Assembly: GCA_019313385.1 (NCBI GenBank)
Contig: JAFDBG010000032.1
Span: forward strand, 1 to 38,205
Source: Deltaproteobacteria bacterium
Lineage (GTDB): Bacteria > Desulfobacterota > Syntrophia > Syntrophales > UBA2210
DNA length: 38,205 nt
Direction of reading: 5' to 3'
Part shown: in pieces, positions 23,828 to 31,228 of the stretch
Numbering within the stretch: the first letter of the stretch is position 1
Layout of the letters: every line of letters begins with the position of its first letter
Made by a program: the position numbers and the translations under genes
Notes under the pieces: model-generated
What the model was told of the DNA's origin: nothing
The model's database searches: none
What the model saw: the letters and a program-made list of their open reading frames with translations, nothing else

Positions 23828-25162
23828 ATGAACGATATCAAAGGGCGGGATATCATACTTGACTCAATAACCGACGGCGTCTTCACTGTGGATCATGAGT
23901 GGCGCATCACGTCGTTCAACAGGGCTGCCGAAGGGATAACTGGCGTGCCGCGCGCCGATGCCATAGGTCAACTGTGCAAAGATGTCCTGAAGGCCGATAT
24001 ATGCGAAGGAAACTGCGCACTCAGGCAGACACTGGAAACGGGTGAGTCTACACAGAACAAGGTGGTCAATATCATAAACGCCGCAGGGGAGCAGACACCA
24101 ATCAGCATATCCACCGCACTGCTGAAAGATGAGTATGGAAAGATAATCGGTGCTGTGGAGACCTTCAGAGATATCAGCCTCGTTGAAAAGCTGCGCAAGA
24201 AGATTGAAGAAAAATATACCTTCGAAGACATCATATCAAAAAATCATAGGATGTATGAACTGTTCGATATACTGCCGGATGTGGCAGACAGTCTGAGTAC
24301 CGTCCTGATTGAAGGGGAAAGTGGAACGGGGAAAGAGCTCTTCGCGAGGGCGATACATAACCTGAGTCCGAGGAAAAACAGGCCGCCTGTCGTGGTAAAC
24401 TGCGGCGCCATGCCTGACACGCTCCTCGAATCGGAGCTGTTCGGCTACAAGGCGGGGGCGTTCACGGACGCGAAGCGGGACAAACCGGGACGGTTCAGGC
24501 TCGCCGAGGGGAGCACGATATTCCTGGATGAGATAGGGGACATCTCGCCGGCCCTGCAGGTAAGGTTGCTGCGCGTACTACAGGAAAAGACCTATGAGCC
24601 ACTTGGCGCGGTGAAGAGCGAACGGGCGGATGTCCGTATAATAACCGCCACCAACAAGAACCTCTTCGAGATGGTAAAAAGGGGGAAATTCAGAGAGGAC
24701 CTCTACTACCGGATCAACGTGATCAGGCTGGAACTTCCACCCCTGCGCGAGAGAAAAGAGGACATCCCCCTCCTGACCGACCACTTTATCAAGACCTTCT
24801 GCTCTGTGCAGAACAAGGCTATCGAAGGAATCACCGACCAGGCTCTTGCCTGTCTGATGTCATACGATTATCCCGGCAACATAAGGGAACTGGAAAATAT
24901 TATCGAGCGTTCCTTTATCCTGTGCAAGTCAAAGATGATTATGCCTTCCCACCTCCCCGAACCGGTCTGCGGACCCGGTGTCCTCAGTCATCCGGAAAGC
25001 ATGGGGATAACAAACCTCAAAGATATGGAGGGCGTTTTCCTGACAAACGCGCTGAGGAAAAACAACTGGAACCGCCTGAAGACAGCGAGAGAACTCGGCA
25101 TCCACAAAAGCACCCTTTTTCGAAAGATAAAATCCCTGGGACTAGATATACCAAAGGCGTGA
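23828..25162 (+). CDS. PAS-domain sigma-54 activator, OrpR-like
   Basis: This 444-aa enhancer-binding protein has an N-terminal PAS domain (about 7-120) with Cys50, Cys59 and Cys63 ([12 protein letters not shown]). Its AAA+ domain (about 135-370) has Walker A GESGTGKE (163-170), the sigma-54 contact loop as GAFTDA (210-215) instead of GAFTGA, and Walker [11 protein letters not shown] (229-238). A Fis-type helix-turn-helix follows (about 402-440, [20 protein letters not shown]). It lies just upstream of a -24/-12 promoter and two dyad sites. Desulfovibrio OrpR, a PAS [4Fe-4S] redox-sensing activator of the orange protein operons, is the closest described system by context. The cysteine cluster makes the same sensing plausible here. 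Confidence 0.88.
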   Translation: MNDIKGRDIILDSITDGVFTVDHEWRITSFNRAAEGITGVPRADAIGQLCKDVLKADICEGNCALRQTLETGESTQNKVVNIINAAGEQTPISISTALLKDEYGKIIGAVETFRDISLVEKLRKKIEEKYTFEDIISKNHRMYELFDILPDVADSLSTVLIEGESGTGKELFARAIHNLSPRKNRPPVVVNCGAMPDTLLESELFGYKAGAFTDAKRDKPGRFRLAEGSTIFLDEIGDISPALQVRLLRVLQEKTYEPLGAVKSERADVRIITATNKNLFEMVKRGKFREDLYYRINVIRLELPPLRERKEDIPLLTDHFIKTFCSVQNKAIEGITDQALACLMSYDYPGNIRELENIIERSFILCKSKMIMPSHLPEPVCGPGVLSHPESMGITNLKDMEGVFLTNALRKNNWNRLKTARELGIHKSTLFRKIKSLGLDIPKA

Positions 25163-25214
25163 GTACGCTACGCGAAATTTAATGAAAAAGGGAAGCCAAT
25201 TTCCCATGCATCCA

Positions 25215-25266
25215 TAAGTCGCATTAATGCTACTTAACTCTATGCCTGTAGTCGCAATTATGCGCT
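25215..25266 (+). promoter_or_regulatory. Paired dyad sites, probable activator-binding enhancer
   Basis: Site 1 is a 22-bp palindrome (25215-25236) with core GCATTAATGC and one mismatched pair. Site 2 (core GCAATTATGC, 25254-25263) shares AGTCGCA-nnn-ATGC with it. Their centres are 33 bp apart, three helical turns, and about 92-125 bp upstream of the -24 element. This is the usual layout of tandem sites for a sigma-54 activator. Confidence 0.6.
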
Positions 25267-25349
25267 CCCATCAATCCCCCCAGCACATTTCTTCCTTGTA
25301 ATCATTTGTAACGATTGCACTTTTTCTTTTATGTAAGAAGACAGCTTTA

Positions 25350-25365
25350 TGGCACGGTATTTGTA
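25350..25365 (+). promoter_or_regulatory. Sigma-54 (-24/-12) promoter
   Basis: TGGCACG-GTAT-TTGTA matches the TGGCACG-N4-TTGCW consensus at all positions except T for C in the -12 element, with exact spacing between GG (25351-25352) and GT (25363-25364). The expected start is near 25376, about 23 nt before the first cistron. It drives the NifX/MinD/Mrp cluster downstream of the matching activator gene. Confidence 0.8.
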
Positions 25366-25398
25366 AGTACACTTGTACTGTAAAGGGAGCTTGAGAGT

Positions 25399-25821
25399 AT
25401 GAAACTTGCCATGCCTGTGTGGGATAATTGTATTTCAACGGTCCTGGATTTTTCCGACTGCCTCTTGGTCATTGACTCTGAATCCGGTATTATAAACAAC
25501 CGGTCTATGGTCAGTTTAGCCGGAAACGCAATGGTGGAAAAGGTGGCAAGGCTGAGGGAACTCGGCATACAGGTGTTGCTCTGCGGAGCGATTTCAAGGC
25601 CCATGGAGCAGATGATTCTGGCGTCGGGGATAGAAATTACCCCTTTTCTCAGAGGAAGGGTGGATGATGTGCTTAGCGCCTATTTCTCAGGGCGTCTGAT
25701 TGAGCCGGACTTTACGCTGCCCGGTTGCCGGCAGGGACCGGGTTTTGGAAAAGGCATGGGGCGGAGGAGACGCGGTGGTGGTCCCGGCTGGAATAACAAC
25801 AGGAAGGGATGGAATATATGA
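25399..25821 (+). CDS. NifX/NifB-C-terminal family protein with Arg/Gly tail
   Basis: This 140-aa protein has a dinitrogenase Fe-Mo-cofactor-biosynthesis fold (about 1-110; LAMPVWDNCISTVLDFSDCLLVID, then VLLCGAISRPMEQMILASGI). The core is followed by a Gly/Arg-rich tail (GFGKGMGRRRRGGGPGWNNN). Members bind metal-sulfur clusters in transit, and ORP from Desulfovibrio gigas with its Mo-Cu-S cluster belongs to this family. Cys11 and Cys21 in the core are possible ligands. It is the first gene after the sigma-54 promoter, with AGGGAG about 9 nt before ATG 25399. Its stop overlaps the next start (ATGA). Confidence 0.82.
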   Translation: MKLAMPVWDNCISTVLDFSDCLLVIDSESGIINNRSMVSLAGNAMVEKVARLRELGIQVLLCGAISRPMEQMILASGIEITPFLRGRVDDVLSAYFSGRLIEPDFTLPGCRQGPGFGKGMGRRRRGGGPGWNNNRKGWNI

Positions 25822-26183
25822 AGATCGCAATCACATCGTATGGAAAAGAACTTTCGAGCAAGACGGACCGGAGTTTTGGAAGGGCGAAATGGTTTGTTCT
25901 GGTGGATACGGAAACGGGCGCGTTTGAAGCTCATTCTAATGAGCAGAACGTAAACGCGGCGCAGGGCGCGGGGATTCAGGCTGCCCAGAATGTGGCAAAC
26001 ATGGGGGCTGAAGCCGTCCTGACCGGAAACGTGGGGCCCAATGCCTTCAGGACATTGAGCGCCGCATCTATCAGGATATTTATTATCAAGAAGGATATGA
26101 CGGTTCAGCAGGCTCTCTCTGAATGGAAAGAAGGAAAACTTCAGGAGACAAGTGAATCGACGATTGAGGGGCACTGGGTCTGA
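25818..26183 (+). CDS. NifX/ORP-family metallocluster-binding protein
   Basis: This 121-aa protein of the NifX/NafY superfamily has MKIAITSYGKELSSKTDRSFGRAKWFVLVDTET at the N-terminus, QGAGIQAAQNVANMGAEAVLTGNVGPNAF in the middle (the family loop), and a short acidic C-terminus. There are no cysteines, as in several ORP proteins that hold a Mo-Cu cluster without covalent ligands. I chose ATG 25818 over 25809, since it overlaps the preceding stop and has AGGAAGGGA 7-8 nt upstream. It is probably the ORP-like protein of the locus. Confidence 0.85.
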   Translation: MKIAITSYGKELSSKTDRSFGRAKWFVLVDTETGAFEAHSNEQNVNAAQGAGIQAAQNVANMGAEAVLTGNVGPNAFRTLSAASIRIFIIKKDMTVQQALSEWKEGKLQETSESTIEGHWV

Positions 26184-26244
26184 GTTTGTGCTTTTTGATT
26201 TACATGTAGATAGTATTGAATATGCGTGAAGAGAGGTGACTTAT

Positions 26245-26475
26245 ATGCCAAGGGGAGACAGAACAGGACCGCAGGGACAGGGACCAAAAACAGGCCGTGG
26301 CCTTGGACCTAGAGGAACGGGAACAGGAACAGGAACAGGAACAGAAGAAATGCCTGTGCCTGAGGAGAATGTTGGATTCTTTCGCAGGTTGGGAAGGGGT
26401 CTGGGATTTGGCCGATCAGGAAAGGGCCGTGGAACGGGACAAGGTCGTGGAATGGGCCAGGGTCGTAATCGCTAA
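26245..26475 (+). CDS. Glycine/arginine-rich DUF5320-like small protein
   Basis: This is a 76-aa low-complexity protein. The N-terminus MPRGDRTGPQGQGPKTGRG is the signature opening of the DUF5320-type proteins found beside NifX-like genes in anaerobes. A Thr-Gly repeat, coded by a (GGAACA)n tract near 26317-26342, follows, then a Gly/Arg-rich tail (GRGTGQGRGMGQGRNR). AGAGGTGA lies 6 nt before ATG 26245, which is preferred to the in-frame start at 26236. The function is unknown. The tail resembles that of the NifX-like protein at 27126-27554. Confidence 0.75.
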   Translation: MPRGDRTGPQGQGPKTGRGLGPRGTGTGTGTGTEEMPVPEENVGFFRRLGRGLGFGRSGKGRGTGQGRGMGQGRNR

Positions 26476-26490
26476 ATTTATCAATTACAG

Positions 26491-26527
26491 GCGTTCATCC
26501 CAAAACCGACGGCTGAAAGCTGAACGC
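26491..26527 (+). repeat. Hairpin between the two DUF5320-like genes
   Basis: GCGTTCA (26491-26497) pairs with TGAACGC (26521-26527), with a small inner GCT-GAA-AGC stem. The wording (ggctgaaagctgaacgc) is like short dispersed palindromes, similar in style to the element at 2310-2382. Confidence 0.4.
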
Positions 26528-26556
26528 TTAAAAACTAAATATAGGAGGTATATGTC

Positions 26557-26958
26557 ATGCCAGGTGGAGACGGAACAGGTCCCGCAGGAATGGGATCAAT
26601 GACAGGTAGAGGGACCGGTTACTGCGCCGGTTATCCTGCGACGGGTTATCCAGGATTCGCTTTTGGAAGGGGATTTGGAGCAGGCCGTGGTGGAGGAAGA
26701 GGGAGGCGTAACTGTTTTTACGCAACCGGTTTGACCGGTTGGCAACGATCTGCTTACGATTATCCACACTATGGAGGAACGGGTCCTTATGGTTACCAGG
26801 CTTATGTGGGGGCAGTTCCTTATAATGCACCATACGGAGGAACTGCGACAAAACAGCAGGAACTTGACGTGTTGAAGGGCCAGACAGAATATTTAGAGAA
26901 TTCGCTGGAAGGTATTAAAAAGCGCATAGCAGAGTTAGAAGGAAATAAAGAAGAATAA
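26557..26958 (+). CDS. DUF5320 family protein
   Basis: This 133-aa protein opens with MPGGDGTGPAGMGSMTGRGTGYCAGY, the DUF5320 signature. A Gly/Tyr/Pro-rich middle (GYPGFAFGRGFGAGRGGGRG) and a C-terminal coiled-coil of about 40 residues (KQQELDVLKGQTEYLENSLEGIKKRIAELEG) follow. Cys23 and Cys53 are the only cysteines. These proteins occur beside NifX/ORP genes in anaerobes and have no assigned function. The coiled coil suggests oligomerisation. AGGAGG lies about 10 nt before ATG 26557, a strong initiation site. Confidence 0.85.
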   Translation: MPGGDGTGPAGMGSMTGRGTGYCAGYPATGYPGFAFGRGFGAGRGGGRGRRNCFYATGLTGWQRSAYDYPHYGGTGPYGYQAYVGAVPYNAPYGGTATKQQELDVLKGQTEYLENSLEGIKKRIAELEGNKEE

Positions 26959-27016
26959 AAAAAGAAGCGTGGTATACTGAATGTACTGTTTTGCATTCAT
27001 TGCCGGTGCTTTTTTA
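26957..27016 (+). terminator. Possible terminator or attenuator inside the ORP-like cluster
   Basis: GAATG (26979-26983) pairs with CATTC (26994-26998). An outer A-rich/GAAGC strand (26957-26968) can pair with GTGCTTTTTT (27006-27015). The T-run suggests partial termination between the first four genes and the NifX/MinD genes. A second small hairpin (GCTTCGAG/CTCGGAAGC) lies near 27064-27083. Confidence 0.4.
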
Positions 27017-27125
27017 TTTGTCAGGGTTGTGCTTTGAGAAGTGAATGCTTATCTTACTTCGTGCTTCGAGTTTACTCGGAAGCTTTCATAGCTGGGCAAT
27101 CCTTTTTTCAGAAAAGGGGTTAAGA

Positions 27126-27554
27126 ATGAAAATAGCAATAACAGCAACAGGTCCATCGCTGGATGATCAGGTAGAAGCCCGTTTTGGACGGACTCCATAT
27201 TATTTGTTTATAGATACGGAGACAATGGAATTTGAGGCCATACAGAATCCCAATGTCGCGGCGGGAGGCGGCGCTGGAATACAATCAGCGCAGTTAATGG
27301 CGGATAATGATGTCAAATATGTTCTCACGGGAAACTGTGGGCCAAATGCGTCACGGGTGTTTGGGTCTGCGGGTGTTAAGCTGATTGTTGGTGTTACCGG
27401 AATTGCCCGCCAGGCAGTTGAAAAATTCAAGGCAGGTGCCTTAGTTGTATCGGGCCAGGCCAATGTGGCAAGCCATTTTGGTATGGGCGGCGGCCAGGGC
27501 ATGGGCGGTGGTGGCGGCCGTGGAATGGGAGCGGGAAGGAATAGGAGATCGTGA
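27126..27554 (+). CDS. NifX/ORP-family protein with Gly/Arg tail
   Basis: This is a 142-aa protein. Its core is residues 1-118 of the NifX fold (MKIAITATGPSLDDQVEARF, GGGAGIQSAQLMADNDVKYV, TGNCGPNAS), and its C-terminal tail is about 24 residues, almost only Gly, Met, Arg and Gln. The tail is nearly interchangeable with that of the small protein at 26245-26475. ATG 27126 has AAGGGG 7 nt upstream, and the longer frame from 27045 adds unlikely residues. Its stop overlaps the GTG of the next gene (GTGA), linking it to the MinD-ferredoxin ATPases. It is a probable metallocluster carrier. Confidence 0.85.
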   Translation: MKIAITATGPSLDDQVEARFGRTPYYLFIDTETMEFEAIQNPNVAAGGGAGIQSAQLMADNDVKYVLTGNCGPNASRVFGSAGVKLIVGVTGIARQAVEKFKAGALVVSGQANVASHFGMGGGQGMGGGGGRGMGAGRNRRS

Positions 27555-28441
27555 AGCTGGCAATAGCAAGCGGAAAAGGTGGCACTGGAAAGACAACGAT
27601 AGCAACAAACCTTGCTCTGACACTCGACGATAAGGGTATGGAAGTTCAGTTGCTGGACTGTGATGTTGAAGAACCAAACTGTCATATCTTTCTGAAGCCG
27701 AAGATTGAATCAACAGCACCTGTCACGGTATTGATTCCAAAGGTCATTGAAGAAAAATGCACGGGATGTGGTGTCTGTGCAGAGGTTTGTGAATACAGTG
27801 CTATTGCCGTAATAAAGGGCAAGGTGCTTATATTCCCCGAACTCTGCCATGGATGTGGTGCATGCAAACTGTTTTGTCCTGAAAATGCATTCATAGAGGT
27901 GCCCAGAGAGGTAGGCATTATCGAAGAGGGAAAAGCCAGTGGAATCAGTTTCACCCATGGATTTCTCAATATCGGAGAGCTCATGTCTCCTGCGGTTATC
28001 GACGAAGTCAAGAAAGCCGCCGGAGATAAGGAGATTGTGATCCTCGATTCTCCTCCTGGAACATCCTGCCCGGTTATTGCGGCAGTGAAGGACGCGGATT
28101 TTGTCCTTCTGGTTACGGAACCTACCCCGTTCGGATTGAACGATTTGGAACTTGCCGTTGGAATGGCCAGAGAACTGAAACTGCCATTTGCCGTGGCTAT
28201 CAACCGTTCCGATGTGGGCAATGAAGACGTTAAAGAATACTGCAGGAGAGAAAAAATAGAGATTGTCCTGGAAATACCGAATGATCGTAGAATCGCCGAA
28301 GCCTATTCGCGTGGGGAGATGGTTATTCACGCACTGCCGGAATATCAAAAAACATTCGAAACATGCTGGGAGAAGATTATAGATCTCCATCAGAATATGA
28401 TGCAAGCAGAACAACAGGAAAAAACAGCGACGGAAAGTTAA
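27551..28441 (+). CDS. MinD-type P-loop ATPase with inserted ferredoxin domain (1)
   Basis: This 296-aa protein has the deviant Walker A KGGTGKTT (9-16) of the MinD/ParA/Nbp35 family. An inserted 2x[4Fe-4S] ferredoxin has Cys70/73/76/80 and Cys99/102/105/109. The ATPase fold then resumes with ILDSPPGTSCPVIAA (Walker B/switch, about 164-178). In Desulfovibrio vulgaris, two such ATPases belong to the ORP complex. They probably use ATP to assemble or hand over an Fe-S or Mo-type cluster, or to place the complex in the cell. The start is GTG 27551 with TAGGAGA 4 nt upstream, overlapping the previous stop. Confidence 0.9.
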   Translation: MKLAIASGKGGTGKTTIATNLALTLDDKGMEVQLLDCDVEEPNCHIFLKPKIESTAPVTVLIPKVIEEKCTGCGVCAEVCEYSAIAVIKGKVLIFPELCHGCGACKLFCPENAFIEVPREVGIIEEGKASGISFTHGFLNIGELMSPAVIDEVKKAAGDKEIVILDSPPGTSCPVIAAVKDADFVLLVTEPTPFGLNDLELAVGMARELKLPFAVAINRSDVGNEDVKEYCRREKIEIVLEIPNDRRIAEAYSRGEMVIHALPEYQKTFETCWEKIIDLHQNMMQAEQQEKTATES

Positions 28442-28445
28442 TATT

Positions 28446-29336
28446 ATGAAAGAAATTGTTGTAATAAGCGGAAAAGGCGGTACCGGAAAAACAAGCATTG
28501 TGGCAGCCTTCGCTGCCCTGGCGGGAAAGAAAGTTCTGGCGGATTGTGATGTGGATGCGGCCGATCTGCATCTTGTTCTCAACCCCAGGATAGAACACCG
28601 GGAAGATTTCAGCGGCGGCAAGAAATCAAAAGTATTGGAAGATAAGTGTATAGCCTGCAATCGATGCATAGAAGAATGTCGCTTCGACGCGATACATTAT
28701 CCGGTTTTGGGCAATGGGAAAACAGCAGACACACCTTGGATAAACCCCATATTCTGCGAGGGTTGCGGCGTTTGTGTGCGCGTATGCCCGGCTGATGCGA
28801 TTTCCTTTGAACCGGCCGTGAATGGTGAATGGTATACATCGTCTACAAACTATGGCCCTATGATACACGCAAGGCTCGGCATGGCCGAGGGAAATTCTGG
28901 AAAACTGGTAACGCAGATTCGTCAAAAAGCCCGCGATATCGCAGGGAGAGATGATATCGACTATATAATCATTGACGGTTCACCGGGAATCGGGTGCCCC
29001 GTTATTGCATCCATAACGGGCGCTGACCTCGTGCTGGTTGTAACCGAACCTACGCTTTCAGGTCAGCACGACTTACTGCGGGTAGCCCAGCTCACCTCGC
29101 ATTTTCGAATTCCCACGATTGTGTGCGTCAATAAGTGGGATCTAAACCCCGACCTCACGGAACAGATTGAAGGAGAAGCAAAAGAACACGGGGTTAAACC
29201 AGCGGGAAGAATCCGATACGATAATGCCATTACAGAGGCTCAGATAATGAAAACCAGTGTTGTTGAATATACCGGCGGTGCTGTTTCCGGCGATATAAAG
29301 GCCGTCTGGCAGAACGTGCTTTACGCGCTTGGTTAG
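28446..29336 (+). CDS. MinD-type P-loop ATPase with inserted ferredoxin domain (2)
   Basis: This is a 296-aa paralogue of the preceding gene. Walker A is GKGGTGKTS (9-17), ferredoxin cysteines are Cys68/71/74/78 and Cys104/107/110/114, and the switch region is IIDGSPGIGCPVIAS. The ferredoxin insert is longer between its two clusters than in the first copy. It lies 4 nt after the first copy. The tandem pair suggests a heterodimer, as inferred for the ORP-locus ATPases of Desulfovibrio. Confidence 0.9.
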   Translation: MKEIVVISGKGGTGKTSIVAAFAALAGKKVLADCDVDAADLHLVLNPRIEHREDFSGGKKSKVLEDKCIACNRCIEECRFDAIHYPVLGNGKTADTPWINPIFCEGCGVCVRVCPADAISFEPAVNGEWYTSSTNYGPMIHARLGMAEGNSGKLVTQIRQKARDIAGRDDIDYIIIDGSPGIGCPVIASITGADLVLVVTEPTLSGQHDLLRVAQLTSHFRIPTIVCVNKWDLNPDLTEQIEGEAKEHGVKPAGRIRYDNAITEAQIMKTSVVEYTGGAVSGDIKAVWQNVLYALG

Positions 29337-29350
29337 AAAGGAATTATAAA

Positions 29351-30226
29351 TTGAAGATATTTCTGGACTGTTTCCCCTGCTTTCTGAGGCAGGCGCTGGA
29401 GGCAAGCAGAATTTCAGGCGCTGACGAAGAGACCCAGAGAGATGTTTTGAACTGTGTGATGGCCAAGCTGCTTGAGATCTCCAGGGAAGAGATGCCTCCA
29501 CAGATCGGCAGCATGATTCACAGCACTATCAGAAAAGCGACCGGCAAAGATGACCCATACAGGGATATAAAACGTCTCCACAATGAGCAGGTGCTTGACA
29601 TGGAAGAGAATCTTACCGGTCTTATTGACGGGTCATCCTCGTCCCTGTCGGACGCATTAAAACTCGCCGCCGTGGGAAATCTTATCGACATGGGACCCGA
29701 GCGAAAATGGAACAGCATGCAGGATATATTCCGTGATTTCACAAAGAAGGATACGACACACTTTGATGAAACGTCATTTGAAGAGTCCCTCAAAAGTGCC
29801 GGCACGCTCCTCTATCTGGGCGACAATGCCGGAGAGATCGTGCTGGATAAGATACTTATAAGGCTCCTCCTGAGAGAGACAGAACTTGATATAACCTATG
29901 CTGTAAGGGGCGGACCCGTAATCAATGATATCACCATGGCAGACGCAGAATTTGTCGGCATGACCGATATAGTAAGGGTAATCGATACGGGAGTTGCCTT
30001 CCCCGGCGTAGTTCCGGAGGCATGTTCCAGGGAATTTCTCGATTATTATAACGGGGTGGATATGATCCTTTCAAAGGGCCAGGGGAATTATGAGTCGCTG
30101 AGCGAAGAGGACAAAAATATATTCTTCCTGCTCCAGACAAAGTGCCCCGTTATTGCCAATAAGGTCGGATGCAGGGTCGGAGACATAGTTCTAAAATCGC
30201 AGCACGCACATATGATGGCTTCATAA
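29351..30226 (+). CDS. DUF89/ARMT1-like family protein
   Basis: This is a 291-aa protein of the DUF89 (damage-control phosphatase/ARMT1-like) family. The N-terminal DCFPCFLRQALEASR carries the CxxC-like motif of the prokaryotic branch. LYLGDNAGEIVLDKILI (about 155-171) holds the metal-binding Asp-Asn, and ILSKGQGNYESL (about 238-249) is the second conserved block. Family members are metal-dependent phosphatases acting on sugar phosphates or damaged cofactors. The substrate here is unknown. The start is TTG 29351, with AAAGGAA about 8 nt upstream; no better ATG fits the family N-terminus. It is co-directional with the ATPases, 14 nt downstream. Confidence 0.82.
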   Translation: MKIFLDCFPCFLRQALEASRISGADEETQRDVLNCVMAKLLEISREEMPPQIGSMIHSTIRKATGKDDPYRDIKRLHNEQVLDMEENLTGLIDGSSSSLSDALKLAAVGNLIDMGPERKWNSMQDIFRDFTKKDTTHFDETSFEESLKSAGTLLYLGDNAGEIVLDKILIRLLLRETELDITYAVRGGPVINDITMADAEFVGMTDIVRVIDTGVAFPGVVPEACSREFLDYYNGVDMILSKGQGNYESLSEEDKNIFFLLQTKCPVIANKVGCRVGDIVLKSQHAHMMAS

Positions 30227-30242
30227 AAAATCAGAATCAGGT

Positions 30243-31190
30243 TTGGAAACTATAAAGGCAAAGGGGAAAAAGATATTTACATTTGGTCCCGTGCCATCGA
30301 GGCGCCTGGGCAGGTCTCTGGGGATTGATTTTGTTCCCTTCAAGACATGCACCTATGATTGTATCTATTGTCAACTCGGGAAGACAACCACAAAGACAAT
30401 AGACAGACAGGAATACTTTCCGGTCGGCGCCGTGCTGAGAGAGATAGAGGAAAAACTGACAAGGGTTTCGCGCCCGGATTATATTACCCTGTCGGGATCA
30501 GGGGAGCCCACACTTTACAGCAGTATAGGAGATATTATCTCGGGCATTAAGGAATTTTCGGATATCCCCGTGGCAGTTCTCACGAACGGGTCTCTGTTCT
30601 GGATGGATGAGGTGCGCGATGCTGTCTCCGGGGCGGATCTTGTCATTCCGTCACTGGATGCCGGCAGTGAAGAGACTTTTTTGCGTGTAAACCGCCCTCA
30701 GAGTGGAATTTTTTTTAAAGAAATGGTAGAGGGGTTGCACTCGCTCCGGGAAGAATTTAAGGGACCTGTATGGCTAGAGGTTTTTATAACAGGTGGTGTG
30801 ACCGACACGGAAGACGAGATTTCAAAGATAAAGAGTCTGGTGGATTACATTAAGCCGGAGCGTATCCAGCTTAACACGACAGTAAGGACACCGGCCGAGG
30901 AATTCGCGGGTCTGGTAAACAGGGAAAAAATGGAGGAAATTTCGGCCTTTTTCGGCCGGAATTGCGAGGTTATAGCTGACTATACCGGGGTGCACAACCT
31001 CAATGAATTTTCTTCCACCAGAGAGGATGTCCTTGAATTGGTAAGATTGCGTCCCTGCTCCATAGATGACATATCCGCGGGACTGGGGATTCATCTGAAT
31101 GAAACAGTCAAATATGTGCAGGAACTTGTAGATAAAAAACTGATAAGCATGGAGAGGCGTCATGGGAAAAGGCTCTACTGCGGACGCTGA
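30243..31190 (+). CDS. Radical SAM protein (COG0731-like) with winged helix
   Basis: This 315-aa protein has TFGPVPSRRLGRSLGIDFVP (about 13-32) followed by the radical SAM motif CTYDCIYC (Cys36, 40, 43) and the SAM-contact GSGEPTLYS. Residues about 258-315 form a winged-helix-like tail (VLELVRLRPCSIDDISAGLG). The family is related to wyosine-type enzymes, but most bacterial members have no assigned reaction. TTG 30243 is used because the conserved FGPVPSRR block lies close to it. The preceding AGG is unusually near, so the start is uncertain. It sits inside the ORP-like cluster, between the DUF89 and Mrp genes. Confidence 0.82.
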   Translation: METIKAKGKKIFTFGPVPSRRLGRSLGIDFVPFKTCTYDCIYCQLGKTTTKTIDRQEYFPVGAVLREIEEKLTRVSRPDYITLSGSGEPTLYSSIGDIISGIKEFSDIPVAVLTNGSLFWMDEVRDAVSGADLVIPSLDAGSEETFLRVNRPQSGIFFKEMVEGLHSLREEFKGPVWLEVFITGGVTDTEDEISKIKSLVDYIKPERIQLNTTVRTPAEEFAGLVNREKMEEISAFFGRNCEVIADYTGVHNLNEFSSTREDVLELVRLRPCSIDDISAGLGIHLNETVKYVQELVDKKLISMERRHGKRLYCGR

Positions 31191-31228
31191 ACCAGGAAAA
31201 TCAATAATCGAAGGGGAGAACAAAGAAA

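Noticed and set aside
26317-26345. GGAACA tandem repeat as a possible CRISPR or regulatory repeat
   Set aside because: It is in frame in a Gly/Thr-rich coding region with no spacers. It is a coding microsatellite.
27020-27125. A second sigma-54 promoter before the NifX gene at 27126
   Set aside because: No GG-N10-GC pair with acceptable flanking bases was found in this gap.
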